A DNA stretch of 64,000 nucleotides from Stutzerimonas stutzeri (GTDB lineage: Bacteria > Pseudomonadota > Gammaproteobacteria > Pseudomonadales > Pseudomonadaceae), in the NCBI GenBank assembly GCA_002339675.1, contig DDKB01000025.1, forward strand, positions 1 to 64,000, in the 5' to 3' direction. The notes beneath the pieces were generated by a model. It saw only the letters and a program-made list of their open reading frames with translations. It had not been told where the DNA came from and did not search any database. The position numbers were made by a program, and so were the translations under genes. Each line of letters starts with the position of its first letter. The stretch's first letter is position 1. This document shows, in pieces, positions 8,101 through 17,045 of this stretch.

Positions 8101-9513
8101 TCAGTTGGCCGCGCTTTGCGGCCCGCCCTCGAGCAGATAACGTTCGCGGGTATAGGCCAGGTAGTACTTGTTCACCGCATTGACGTAGCTGACCACGCCC
8201 ATGCCCATGGTCGACATGGCGACACGTTCGACCTGGAAGAACCACTGGTCCGGGTTCAGCCCGCGGCGGCGGGCCTCGGCGCGCATCGCCTGGACCCGCT
8301 GCGGGCCGAGGTTGTAGGCGGCGAGGACAAACGCCATGCGCTCACGCTCGTTCAACCGCGGGCTGGCGAAGAAGGTTCTGCGCAGACTGGCCAGGTATTT
8401 CGCGCTGGCCAGCACGTTGTCGTCCAGCCGGGTAGCGTCGCGCACCCCCATGCTGCGGGCCGTCGAGGGCGTCATCTGCATGAGCCCGACGGCCCCGGAC
8501 GCCCCGCGTGCCGACGGGTTGAGGGTCGACTCCTTGAATGCCAGGGCCGCCAGGTTGAGCCAGTCGAGGTCTTGCTGCCGGGCATGACGCTGCAAGGTGG
8601 CGCGAACCTTCTCCAGGCGCTGGCGGCCCAATCGGTCCAGCGGATATTGCACCCGGTAGAGGCGCCGGTAGACCCGGTCGAACGCGGCGTCCTGGTCGTC
8701 CGGCGCCCGGTAGTCCCGCAGGAAGCGGTCAACGCTGGCGTTCAGCATGCTGGCGTCCTTGCGCACGTACCACTGCATGTCGGCCGGCTTGCCCAACACC
8801 AGCTGGCGGTCGATGCGCAGTTTCGGCAACACCTTGGCCCAGCGCTCGGCGATCGGCTGCTCGACGACTGTCGCCGGATAAATGCCGGCCTGCACCATCT
8901 CCAGCACGTCTTCCACCGCCAGGGTCGGATCCACCCACTCGAGCACGATCGGCGCGCGTCCGGCGGCCAGCAGTTGCTGGTTGACCTGCGCCAGCGCCGG
9001 GCCGGCCGCACTGCCGGCAGCCAGGGCAAGGCTGCGCCCGGACAGCTGCTGGTAATCGCGGTAGCGCGGGCCGCCCTGCCGGCTGACCAGCACCATCGGC
9101 ACCGCCCTGACCACCGGCCGGCTGCTGCTGACTTGGCGGGCGCCGGTCGCCGGGAGCAATTCGCCGGGCGCGACCAGATCGCCCTCGCCCCGCTGCAGCG
9201 CCGACAGCAACTGATCCTTGGCCTTTGGAATCAGCTTCAGGGTGATGGCGGCACCCTTGGCGTTGCGGTTGAGGAACTGCTCGAACGCGCGCAGCCGCAC
9301 CGACTCCACGCCGATCGCCCGTCCCTTCACTTCGCCGGAACTGTTGCGGCTCTGGTTGACCAGCACCCGCAGGGTGCCGCTGCGGCGGATCTCCGCCAGA
9401 TCGCGTACCGTATCGGCCGATTGCCAGGCTTGAGGCCCCGTGACGCGGGCAGCCACCGGCCACGGCGCACTCAGCGCCAGCAGGCACAGCAACAGGGGCA
9501 GGAGTCGGCTCAT
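8101..9513 (-). CDS. MltF-like lytic transglycosylase with solute-binding-type N-domain
   Basis: A 470-residue periplasmic murein hydrolase. Residues 1-22 form a signal peptide. Residues about 40-270 are a solute-binding-protein-3-like regulatory domain. The SLT catalytic domain follows, with Glu328 in FKEST, then GASGAVGLMQMTP and AAYNLGPQRV. No lipobox is visible: the signal peptide has Cys10 but it lies inside the hydrophobic core. The ATG at 9513 was chosen because it gives the signal peptide; the RBS is weak. In P. aeruginosa a second MltF (MltF2) is, as I recall, encoded beside the lipase genes, matching this location. Confidence 0.88.
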   Translation of the reverse strand: MSRLLPLLLCLLALSAPWPVAARVTGPQAWQSADTVRDLAEIRRSGTLRVLVNQSRNSSGEVKGRAIGVESVRLRAFEQFLNRNAKGAAITLKLIPKAKDQLLSALQRGEGDLVAPGELLPATGARQVSSSRPVVRAVPMVLVSRQGGPRYRDYQQLSGRSLALAAGSAAGPALAQVNQQLLAAGRAPIVLEWVDPTLAVEDVLEMVQAGIYPATVVEQPIAERWAKVLPKLRIDRQLVLGKPADMQWYVRKDASMLNASVDRFLRDYRAPDDQDAAFDRVYRRLYRVQYPLDRLGRQRLEKVRATLQRHARQQDLDWLNLAALAFKESTLNPSARGASGAVGLMQMTPSTARSMGVRDATRLDDNVLASAKYLASLRRTFFASPRLNERERMAFVLAAYNLGPQRVQAMRAEARRRGLNPDQWFFQVERVAMSTMGMGVVSYVNAVNKYYLAYTRERYLLEGGPQSAAN

Positions 9514-9685
9514 GGTTAGCGTATCGACTGCAGCGGGCCGGAGTCCAGGGTGGACGCCGCCAATGGCGGCGGAGAGTGTCACAGCTGGCCCACGGCCGCC
9601 AGCATGAGCTGACTGAATGCTTTAGGTAGTAGCGCCAACTAACTGATCTACATCGTTATATTTTGATTTCATAAGCGAGGACCAA

Positions 9686-10498
9686 ATGCAGCTTGTCGAC
9701 ATCGGCGTGAACCTGACCCACCCGACCTTTGCCCGCGACCCGCGCGCCGTGCTGGCGCGCGCATACGCCGCGGGCGTCACGCAGCTGGTGCTGACCGGCA
9801 CCAGCCTCCAGGAAAGCGAAGCCGCGCTGGCGCTTTGCCACGAGCTGGATGAGACGGGTACGCAGCTCGTCTGTACCGCAGGGGTCCACCCGCACGATGC
9901 CAGCCAGTGGACGGCGGCCAGCAGCGCCCAGCTCCGCTCGCTGCTGGCCGAACCGCGGGTACGGGCGGTTGGCGAATGCGGGCTCGACTTCAATCGCGAC
10001 CTGTCACCGCGCCGCGAGCAGGAACGCGCCCTGGAAGAACAACTGCAGCTCGCCGTCGAATCCGGCTTGCCGGTGTTTCTCCACGAGCGCGACGCCGCCC
10101 AACGCCTGGTCGAGATCCTGCGATCCTTTCGCGATCAGCTCGGTGCTGCCGTCGTGCACTGTTTCACCGGCGATAAAGCGGCGCTCTATGCCTACCTCGA
10201 CCTCGACCTGCACATCGGCATCACCGGCTGGATCTGCGACGAGCGCCGCGGCACCCATCTGCATCCGCTCGTGGGCAATATCCCCGCGACGCGCCTGATG
10301 CTGGAAAGCGACGCGCCCTACCTGCTGCCGCGTACCCTGCGCCCGAAGCCCAAGGGCCGCCAGAACGAGCCGGCATTCCTGCCGGAGGTGCTGCGCGAAG
10401 TGGCGCGACACCGTGGCGTCAGCGAGCAGGCGCTGGCCGAGAGCACCACGCAGTGTGCGCGAGCCTTCTTCAGCCTCGCGCCGCTCGAAACCCCGTGA
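9686..10498 (+). CDS. tatD: TatD family metal-dependent DNase
   Basis: A 270-residue TIM-barrel hydrolase. The N-terminus reads DIGVNLT rather than the DxHxH of YcfH/YjjV paralogues, as in true TatD. Likely metal ligands are Glu97 (GECGLDFNR), His133, His158 (VHCFTG) and Asp209 (ESDAPYLLP). E. coli TatD has Mg-dependent 3'-5' exonuclease activity linked to oxidative DNA damage repair; it is not needed for Tat export despite its name. GAGGA precedes the ATG. It diverges from the transglycosylase gene across an AT-richer 172-bp gap and has no tat genes nearby. Confidence 0.93.
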   Translation: MQLVDIGVNLTHPTFARDPRAVLARAYAAGVTQLVLTGTSLQESEAALALCHELDETGTQLVCTAGVHPHDASQWTAASSAQLRSLLAEPRVRAVGECGLDFNRDLSPRREQERALEEQLQLAVESGLPVFLHERDAAQRLVEILRSFRDQLGAAVVHCFTGDKAALYAYLDLDLHIGITGWICDERRGTHLHPLVGNIPATRLMLESDAPYLLPRTLRPKPKGRQNEPAFLPEVLREVARHRGVSEQALAESTTQCARAFFSLAPLETP

Positions 10499-10504
10499 CG
10501 AGCC

Positions 10505-10531
10505 TCAAGCCCCGCCTGGCGCTGCCGTTAA
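10505..10531 (+). promoter_or_regulatory. FliA (sigma-28)-type promoter of first chemoreceptor gene
   Basis: TCAAGCCC, 11 bp, GCCGTTAA. The -10 half matches GCCGATAA at 7 of 8 positions and the spacer length is exactly that of the class. The -35 half keeps TnAAG. It begins 7 bp after the tatD stop codon; the predicted start is about 70 bases before the chemoreceptor ATG. Confidence 0.6.
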
Positions 10532-10609
10532 AGGAACAGGCCTGCGCGAAGCGCAGCGTTGCCGTCCCTCGCGGGCTGGTCTGGCCACTCACCACAAGAA
10601 GAGCAGTCA

Positions 10610-12079
10610 ATGGCTTTATGGATTCGTGATCTGTCGCTGAAGTACAAGTTCTGGGCGCTGAACATGGTGGCCTTCGCCACCACGCTGCTGCTGGTGCTGT
10701 TTGCCCTGCAGCTCGAACAGCGCGCTCGCAGCCAGGATGCCGAAGCGGCCGCGCGCGGCCTGGGCGAGGCGCTTCAGCACTGGCCCGAGGCCACTCCCCT
10801 GCCAGCGCTGGAGCACCTGCAGGTGGTTCCGGCGGGCCAGCCGGTCCTACTCGATGGCCGCCTGTCGGCGAGCACCGGCTGGGTCGAGGTCGAGCACGAC
10901 CGCCTGCTCGGAACGCAACCGGCGATCGGCGCGCAGCTGGTTACCCGGCCGGGCGGCGAGACCCTGGCGGTCGTGGCGCGCGCGCCAAGCGCCTGGGAAC
11001 TGCTGATCGAGCATTTCTTCAGCTACGCAATGGCGGTGGCCGTGCTCATGCTCGTGCTGCTGGCCGCTTCGCAGCTCTTGATCCGCTTTCTGCTGAGCCA
11101 TCTCAACACCCTCAAGGACGTGATGGTGCACGTCGAACGCAGTGGTGATCTCGCCGTCCGGGTACCGCTCGACAGCCGCGACGAGGTCGGCGAGATGGCA
11201 GCGGCATTCAACGCGATGCAGGCGGGCTATCAGCGCATCGTCAGCACCGTCGCCCAGGCGGCGACACGGCTCGACGAGGGTGCTGCGCGGCTGGCCTCGA
11301 GCATGGGCGAGGTGCGCCAGGGCATGCTCGGCCAGCAGAGCGAAACCGACCAGGCGGCGACCGCGATCAACGAAATGACTGCCACCGTCCACCACATCGC
11401 CGAACATGCCCGAGAAACCCGGGACCAGTCGCAGAGCGCCGACCGCCTCGCCGGTGACGGCCACAGCGTCGTCGCCCGGGTCGAACGCTCCATTTCCAGC
11501 CTCTCCCAGGGGGTGCAGCAGACGGCCGAGACCATCGGCCAGCTCGCCGCGGACAGCCAGAAGATCAACGGCGTGGTCAGCGTCATTCACAGCATCGCCG
11601 AACAGACCAACCTGCTGGCGCTGAACGCCGCGATCGAGGCCGCCCGCGCCGGCAAGATGGGCCGTGGTTTCGCCGTGGTGGCCGACGAGGTGCGCAACCT
11701 GGCCAAGCGCGTACAGGTCTCGACCGACGAGATCACCCAGATGATCGGCGGCCTGCAGGCGATGACCCGCGACGCGGTGGAGTTCATGCAGGAGAGTTCG
11801 CTCAAGGCCGATGATTGCGTGCGCGAGGCCCGCGAAGCCGGCGTTGCGCTCGAAGCCATCACGGCAGCGGTTGCGCAAATGCGCGAAAGCAACACCCAGA
11901 TCGCAGTGGCGGCCGAGCAACAGAGCGAGGTCGCCGAGGAACTGAACCGTTCGGTTACCGGCATCCGTGATGTCACCGAGCAGACCGTCGGGCAGACCGT
12001 CGCCTCCGCCACCACCAGCGCCGAGCTGGCCGCCCTGTCGGGTGAATTGAGCAAGGCGATCCATCAGTTGCGGCTCTGA
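10610..12079 (+). CDS. methyl-accepting chemotaxis protein with a small periplasmic domain
   Basis: A 489-residue chemoreceptor. Transmembrane helices lie near residues 16-36 and 137-162, bracketing only about 100 periplasmic residues, too short for the usual four-helix or Cache sensor. A HAMP domain (about 163-215) leads to the coiled-coil signalling domain with the hairpin tip EQTNLLALNAAIEAARAG. The C-terminus (IHQLRL) lacks a CheR-binding pentapeptide. The ATG at 10610 follows AGAAGAG; an upstream extension to 10559 is not supported. A FliA-type promoter lies upstream. The ligand is unknown. Confidence 0.92.
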   Translation: MALWIRDLSLKYKFWALNMVAFATTLLLVLFALQLEQRARSQDAEAAARGLGEALQHWPEATPLPALEHLQVVPAGQPVLLDGRLSASTGWVEVEHDRLLGTQPAIGAQLVTRPGGETLAVVARAPSAWELLIEHFFSYAMAVAVLMLVLLAASQLLIRFLLSHLNTLKDVMVHVERSGDLAVRVPLDSRDEVGEMAAAFNAMQAGYQRIVSTVAQAATRLDEGAARLASSMGEVRQGMLGQQSETDQAATAINEMTATVHHIAEHARETRDQSQSADRLAGDGHSVVARVERSISSLSQGVQQTAETIGQLAADSQKINGVVSVIHSIAEQTNLLALNAAIEAARAGKMGRGFAVVADEVRNLAKRVQVSTDEITQMIGGLQAMTRDAVEFMQESSLKADDCVREAREAGVALEAITAAVAQMRESNTQIAVAAEQQSEVAEELNRSVTGIRDVTEQTVGQTVASATTSAELAALSGELSKAIHQLRL

Positions 12080-12117
12080 CCGGGGCGCAGCCGCCGGTCG
12101 CGGCGTGACGCGGCCGG

Positions 12118-12915
12118 TTAGCCGAACACCGTCACGGTCTGCCGGCTGAGCGCCACCAGTTCGCCACTGCCTGCCCACAATGCCGCAGCGCAGTGGCCGT
12201 AACCGTCCTGGGCATGCTCGATCACCGCGCGATAACGGCACCACTCATGGGTGTCGAGCAAGGGCAAGGGCTGTACGAACTCGATGGTCCAGGTCAACGA
12301 GCTGCCCGGTGCAAAGGCGTTCAGATGCGGCAGGACCGCCGGCGGCCAGGCGTCGACCAGCGCCAGCAGGTGCGCAACGGTCACCAGCTCACGCTCGACC
12401 TCGCCACGCTGGCGGACCCAGCCGCCCATTTCCCGCGAGGTGTTGCCGGAGAACGGCAAGCCGCCAAGCCCCCAGCGCATGACCAAGTGCTGGGTAAACT
12501 CCGGCGTCGCGCCCTTGATGTAGGGCAGCTCCTGGCATTGCTCAACGGGCGGCAACTCCGGCGCGGGCTCGGCCGCAACCCGCACTGCCGACACCCGCGG
12601 CGCGCCGAAGCTGCCCTGTACGAGGGTCACCACCTGGCCATTCTGCACGGCGCGCCCGAGCATCTGGCTGACGGCCTTGCCTTCGCGCAGGACCTCGGCC
12701 TCGAAACTGACCGGTACACCCACAGCCAGCGGCCCGACAAAGGTGATCGCCAGCGACCGCACCGGCCGGTCAGTCGGCACCTTGGCCTGCATTGCCTCGT
12801 ACACCAGCGCGGCAGCCAGCCCGCCGAAGCCGGCACGCCCCTGCCCCCAGCTTGCGGGCACGACGACCTCCTGAGGATGTTCACGCACAGCTTGTATCAG
12901 TTCGGACAGGTTCAT
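12118..12915 (-). CDS. acyl-CoA thioesterase, double-hotdog (TesB-like/4HBT_3)
   Basis: A 265-residue protein with two hotdog halves. The first half contains RAGFGGLAAALVYEAM followed by the RPVRSLAITFVGP strand pattern, and the second contains the NAFAPGSSLTWTIEF region, as in thioesterase-like superfamily proteins. It should hydrolyse medium or long acyl-CoAs in the cytoplasm. Start at the ATG with GAGG five bases upstream; a GTG two codons earlier is possible. It ends 38 bp from the convergent chemoreceptor gene and starts 87 bp downstream of tgpA, so it may be the last gene of the moxR operon. Confidence 0.82.
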   Translation of the reverse strand: MNLSELIQAVREHPQEVVVPASWGQGRAGFGGLAAALVYEAMQAKVPTDRPVRSLAITFVGPLAVGVPVSFEAEVLREGKAVSQMLGRAVQNGQVVTLVQGSFGAPRVSAVRVAAEPAPELPPVEQCQELPYIKGATPEFTQHLVMRWGLGGLPFSGNTSREMGGWVRQRGEVERELVTVAHLLALVDAWPPAVLPHLNAFAPGSSLTWTIEFVQPLPLLDTHEWCRYRAVIEHAQDGYGHCAAALWAGSGELVALSRQTVTVFG

Positions 12916-13002
12916 TCCCACCTCGGCTCGTTAGGATCGGCGGCCATCTTATCGCCGCGGGCAGCACTGGGGGCAACGGTGATGTCACTCCATCGCAGAC
13001 GG

Positions 13003-15030
13003 CTATGCCGGACCGGTTCCCCCCGCCGGTGTGCGTGTGCGCGCGCGGCGCCAGGGCAATCGCTGCCGCAGCCTCGCCAGCGCGCGGCGCAACGCAGTGC
13101 GATCAGCCCGACCGGCCGCCTGTCCGGCATAGCGCAGCCGCTCGAAATGCGTGGCGAATGCCTCGATCGGCTCGGCGGCCACCGGCAAGGCCCGTGCGGC
13201 ACGGGCAGCGAAAGCGCGTGCGCCTTCGCCAGGAAAGCGGGTTAGGCCCTGTCGCGCCAGCAGGGTCTCGAACCGCCGGAACAAGCGCAACGGGACATCC
13301 CGCTCGCGCCGCCATGGCTTGAACAGCAGCACGGCGAGGAACGCGACGAACACGCCCGCGGCGCCTACCGCGAACAGGCCGAGCCGGCGTGCATCCAGCG
13401 GACCGAACAGCCCGCGCAGGACATCCAGCTGACGCTCGCCCTGGTAGTTGAGCACCCAACGCTGCCAACCGTAATTGAGCCGGTCCCAGGCGAACCGCAG
13501 ATCACTCAGCCAGCCGATCGTATCCAACCGACCGAGACCCGCCGTCCCCCCTTCGAAAAGGTCTTGCTCCTCGGCAAGTGCCACCTCCAGGCCCTGCTCG
13601 ATGCGCTCCGGCGCCACCTGGAAGGTCGGATCGGTGCGGACCCAGCCGCGGCCCGCCAGCCAGTACTCGACCCAGGCATGGGCGTCGAGTTGGCGCACCG
13701 CCAGGTAATTGCCCGCCGGGTTCAACTGTCCGCCCTGGTAGCCGGCGACGACCCGCGCCGGGATGCCGGCCGCACGCAACACAAAGGTCATGGCGCCGGC
13801 GTAGTGGATGCAAAAGCCGTTGCGGGTGTCGAACAGGAAGCCATCGACGATGTCCGCGCCCACCGGTGAGGGCCGCAGCGTGTAGCGGTAGGGTTGGCGG
13901 TTGAAATGGCTCAGCAGCGCCTGCACCGTGGCCTCGGGCGTTCGGTACTGCCGGCGCAGCTGCCGGGCCCAGGCGCGGCTGCGGGGGTTGCCGCGCTCGG
14001 GCAGTTGCAAGGACCGCTGCAGGGTCGTCGGCTCAGCGCCCGGTTCACGCAACGCCTCGGGCCACGAGGTGGCTCGGTACAGCAAGGCGTTGTCCACCGG
14101 CACGGGCCGCTGCAGGTGGAAATCGCCCATCAGGCGCACACCGCCTTCACCGACCTGGGCGACATCCAGCGCATAAAGCCAGGGCCGGCCGCTGGGCTGC
14201 ATGACAATGCTGTAGGTCAACAGCGGCCCGTGCGCGAGCCAGTCCGGCGCTTGCGGGTCGAACGAGGTCGCGGACCGCGACCAGCGCCTGCCATCGAATT
14301 GCTCGAAGGTCACTGCCCGCCAGTACAGCTCATCGCGGGGCGGGATCGGACCGTCGAAGCTGACGCGGAAGGCCAGCGCACTGGAGCGGCTCAGCTCGGC
14401 GATATCGCCAGGGGTCATGCTGTCGGACAACCCGGTAGTGCCGCGGTCCCCCGGCTGCGGCAGCGACCACAGCGGGCCCAGGCGCGGAAACAGGACGAAC
14501 AGCACCAGCATCAACGGCACCGCCTGCAGCAGCAGCGCACCGGCCACTTTCAGCGCCGACCACGGGTGAGCGCCGCTGGCGCTTTGCTGCAGACCGATCA
14601 TGGCGGCGAGCAGCGCACTGACCGGCGCCAGGCTGTAGAGTCCGGCGAGCAGGCTATCGTCGAACAGGTAGCTGGTGACCACGGCGAAGAAACCGAGGAA
14701 CACCAGGACCAGTGCATCGCGCCGCGTGCGCATCTCCACGAGCTTGAGAATGAACGCAGCGATGAGCAACACCACCCCTGCATCGAGGCCGATCAGGCTG
14801 CCCCGCGACAGGTAGACGCCGGCAGCCGCACCGATCATCAGCACCGCCTTCATCCAGCCGCGCGGATAGCGCGCACGCATGCGGAAGATATGCACGCGCC
14901 AGGCGGCGCAACCAAGCCAGAGGCCGATGATCCACGGCGGCAGGTGTGCCAGGTGCGGCAGGATCACCAGCACCTGCGCCACCAGCAGCCAGACCAGCCC
15001 GTTACGGGCGATGGGCTGCGCGCGGCTCAT
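13003..15030 (-). CDS. tgpA: TgpA: membrane transglutaminase-like protein
   Basis: A 675-residue inner-membrane protein: several helices within residues 11-180, a periplasmic transglutaminase domain (about 230-480), one further helix near 560-580 and a cytoplasmic DUF4129-like tail. The Cys-His-Asp triad is visible as Cys407 (NGFCIHYA), His451 (LDAHAWVEYW) and Asp467 (VRTDPT), each three residues beyond the numbering I recall for P. aeruginosa TgpA, which is essential there and affects the cell envelope. Its ATG overlaps the DUF58 stop (ATGA), so it is translationally coupled. An upstream in-frame extension to 15078 lies inside DUF58 and is ignored. Confidence 0.93.
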   Translation of the reverse strand: MSRAQPIARNGLVWLLVAQVLVILPHLAHLPPWIIGLWLGCAAWRVHIFRMRARYPRGWMKAVLMIGAAAGVYLSRGSLIGLDAGVVLLIAAFILKLVEMRTRRDALVLVFLGFFAVVTSYLFDDSLLAGLYSLAPVSALLAAMIGLQQSASGAHPWSALKVAGALLLQAVPLMLVLFVLFPRLGPLWSLPQPGDRGTTGLSDSMTPGDIAELSRSSALAFRVSFDGPIPPRDELYWRAVTFEQFDGRRWSRSATSFDPQAPDWLAHGPLLTYSIVMQPSGRPWLYALDVAQVGEGGVRLMGDFHLQRPVPVDNALLYRATSWPEALREPGAEPTTLQRSLQLPERGNPRSRAWARQLRRQYRTPEATVQALLSHFNRQPYRYTLRPSPVGADIVDGFLFDTRNGFCIHYAGAMTFVLRAAGIPARVVAGYQGGQLNPAGNYLAVRQLDAHAWVEYWLAGRGWVRTDPTFQVAPERIEQGLEVALAEEQDLFEGGTAGLGRLDTIGWLSDLRFAWDRLNYGWQRWVLNYQGERQLDVLRGLFGPLDARRLGLFAVGAAGVFVAFLAVLLFKPWRRERDVPLRLFRRFETLLARQGLTRFPGEGARAFAARAARALPVAAEPIEAFATHFERLRYAGQAAGRADRTALRRALARLRQRLPWRRARTRTPAGGTGPA

Positions 15031-15989
15031 CGCACGTCCTCCGGCCCCAGGCCGAACAGCGCCAATGCCCGCAGGCAACGGTCGCGGTGCTCGACGCCGC
15101 TGCCAGCCGCCAGGTGCTGGCCGCCCAGGCGCAGGGCAAACGGCTGCTGGCGGGCCGACAGGGTCAGGACCTGATGACAGAGCTGGGACAGGCGCGCCTC
15201 GACGTCGCCATCCAGGGCATCGAGATCGAGCAGCGGGTCTTCGCCGGCCAACGCCGCGAAATCCTTGACCAGCAGGCCCTGGCCGCGGGAATAGGCCTTC
15301 CAGTTCAGTCGCTTGCGCGAGTCGCCTGGCTGCCAGCGGCGCAAGCCGCGGTAGTCGTCAATGCCGTCGCCGCTGGCGTGAGTGCCTTCGCATTCATCCT
15401 CTGCCAGCCCGGGTGCCGTGCTCGGAGGGCCTTCGACAGGACGCGGATAGACGAGCGCGGCCAGTTGCAGATCGACCCAGCTCCAGGCGACCAGGATGCC
15501 CAAGGGAAAGCGGCTCTCGACCCGCATCCGACCCGGTCGCAGCCAGCCGCGTCGCTCGCCGGGCAGGTTCAGCTCCACTTCGCAGGTGCCGCCGGCAGGC
15601 ACGTCGACCCGCTGCAGGCCGCTGCTCGGCCAGCCGACCGCCACGGCCTGATAGAGCCGGGCGCGGCTTTCCAGGCGCACCCGCAAGCGCGCCGGCTCGC
15701 CCAGGAAGCCGGCCTCGGCACCGCCCGCCTGCAGCTCCAGCCCGGCAAGGTTGCGCCAGGTGTGCAGGATCGCGACGACGAACACCGCGCCCAGGAGAAA
15801 GGTCAGGGCATAGGCCAGGCTGTTCTGGTAGTTGATGCCGGCGACCAGCATCAACAGGAGCGCCAGCAGGTAGGTCATACCCACGGCCGTCGGCATGATG
15901 AAGATGCGCCGCTGGTCCAGGCGCACACTCGGCCCCGGCGGGATGCGCTTGAGCAACCAGCGGTCGCGGATCCTGGGCAGCAGGCGCAT
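15027..15989 (-). CDS. DUF58 protein, partner of MoxR ATPase and TgpA
   Basis: A 320-residue protein with two hydrophobic helices (about 32-48 and 54-75) followed by a beta-rich region and the DUF58 signature DDYRGLRRWQPGDSRKRLNWK near residue 225-250. DUF58 proteins accompany MoxR AAA ATPases throughout bacteria and are thought to be remodelled by or to act with them; no enzyme activity is established. The ATG at 15989 has AGGGAG upstream. It sits 31 bp after moxR and overlaps tgpA by 4 bp, forming one operon. Confidence 0.88.
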   Translation of the reverse strand: MRLLPRIRDRWLLKRIPPGPSVRLDQRRIFIMPTAVGMTYLLALLLMLVAGINYQNSLAYALTFLLGAVFVVAILHTWRNLAGLELQAGGAEAGFLGEPARLRVRLESRARLYQAVAVGWPSSGLQRVDVPAGGTCEVELNLPGERRGWLRPGRMRVESRFPLGILVAWSWVDLQLAALVYPRPVEGPPSTAPGLAEDECEGTHASGDGIDDYRGLRRWQPGDSRKRLNWKAYSRGQGLLVKDFAALAGEDPLLDLDALDGDVEARLSQLCHQVLTLSARQQPFALRLGGQHLAAGSGVEHRDRCLRALALFGLGPEDVR

Positions 15990-16020
15990 GGCGGCGCTCC
16001 CTAGTCGGCTCTTGGACAGG

Positions 16021-16938
16021 TCACAGCGCCGGGACCTCGCGCAGCAGCCATTGCACCAGGGCACCACCGCCCTGCCCCGTGGCGTCGGCGCGCTCACGCA
16101 GGCGATGGCCGACCACCGACGGCAGCACCGCCTGGACATCCTCCGGAATCACGTAGTCGCGCCCGTCGAGAAAGGCCCAGGCGCGCGCCGCGGCGAGCAG
16201 CGCCAGGCTGCCGCGCGGAGACAGGCCCCAGGCAAACTGCGGCTGCGTTCGCGTCGCCTCGACCAGGCGCAGCACGTAGTCGACCAGAGCCTCACTAACG
16301 CGCACCTCACCCACAGCGTCCTGTACGGCGGCCAGCGCCGCGCGGTCGAGCTGCGGCTCCAGCCGCGCCAGCAGGTTGCGTCGCGCGTCGCCCAGCAACA
16401 GCGCGCGCTCCGCGGCCTTGGCCGGGTAGCCGAGCGAGAGGCGCATGAGGAAACGGTCCAGCTGTGATTCTGGCAGCGCGAAGGTCCCGCCGGAGCTCAC
16501 CGGATTCTGCGTCGCGACCACGAAGAAGGGCTCCGGCAACGGGCGCGTCGCGCCCTCGATGGTGACCTGCCCCTCCTCCATCGCCTCGAGCAACGCACTC
16601 TGGCTCTTCGGCGTGGCGCGGTTGATCTCGTCGACCAGCACCAGCTCGGCGAAGATCGGTCCCGGATGAAAGACGAACTGACCACTGTCCCGGTCGAACA
16701 CCGAGGTGCCGAGGATGTCCCCGGGTAGCAGATCGGAGGTGAACTGGATGCGCTGGAATTCCAGGCCCATCACCCGTGCCAGGGCGTGGCTGAGCGTGGT
16801 CTTGCCCATGCCAGGCAGGTCCTCGACCAGCAGGTGTCCCCGCGCCAGCAGACAGGCCATGGCCAACCGCACCTGTGACTGCTTGCCGAGCAGGACCTCA
16901 TTCACCGCTTGCAGACAATTATCCAATTGTGCGCGCAT
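16021..16938 (-). CDS. MoxR family AAA+ ATPase
   Basis: A 305-residue AAA+ chaperone-like ATPase. Walker A is in LPGMGKTT (41-48), Walker B LVLVDEINR lies at 99-107, and sensor regions include ATQNP and the LPESQLDRF box. The C-terminal helical lid holds SPRGSLALLAAARAWAFLDGRDYVIPEDV, typical of the MRP subfamily. It leads the moxR-DUF58-tgpA operon, a syntenic trio proposed to remodel envelope or enzyme complexes. A GGGGGAG ribosome site precedes the ATG. Confidence 0.92.
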   Translation of the reverse strand: MRAQLDNCLQAVNEVLLGKQSQVRLAMACLLARGHLLVEDLPGMGKTTLSHALARVMGLEFQRIQFTSDLLPGDILGTSVFDRDSGQFVFHPGPIFAELVLVDEINRATPKSQSALLEAMEEGQVTIEGATRPLPEPFFVVATQNPVSSGGTFALPESQLDRFLMRLSLGYPAKAAERALLLGDARRNLLARLEPQLDRAALAAVQDAVGEVRVSEALVDYVLRLVEATRTQPQFAWGLSPRGSLALLAAARAWAFLDGRDYVIPEDVQAVLPSVVGHRLRERADATGQGGGALVQWLLREVPAL

Positions 16939-17045
16939 ACCACTCCCCCGTACCGGTCGCGGTCGATGCTACTGGTCTGCGCACGGCGAGCAAAGCACTG
17001 GCGTGCAAGGCCGTGATCCGGTCGCGGCGGGGGCTGACAGCGGCT

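Noticed and set aside
12077..12100. Terminator between the first chemoreceptor and the thioesterase gene
   Set aside because: A GACCGG/CCGGTC stem exists but there is no T-tract on either strand.
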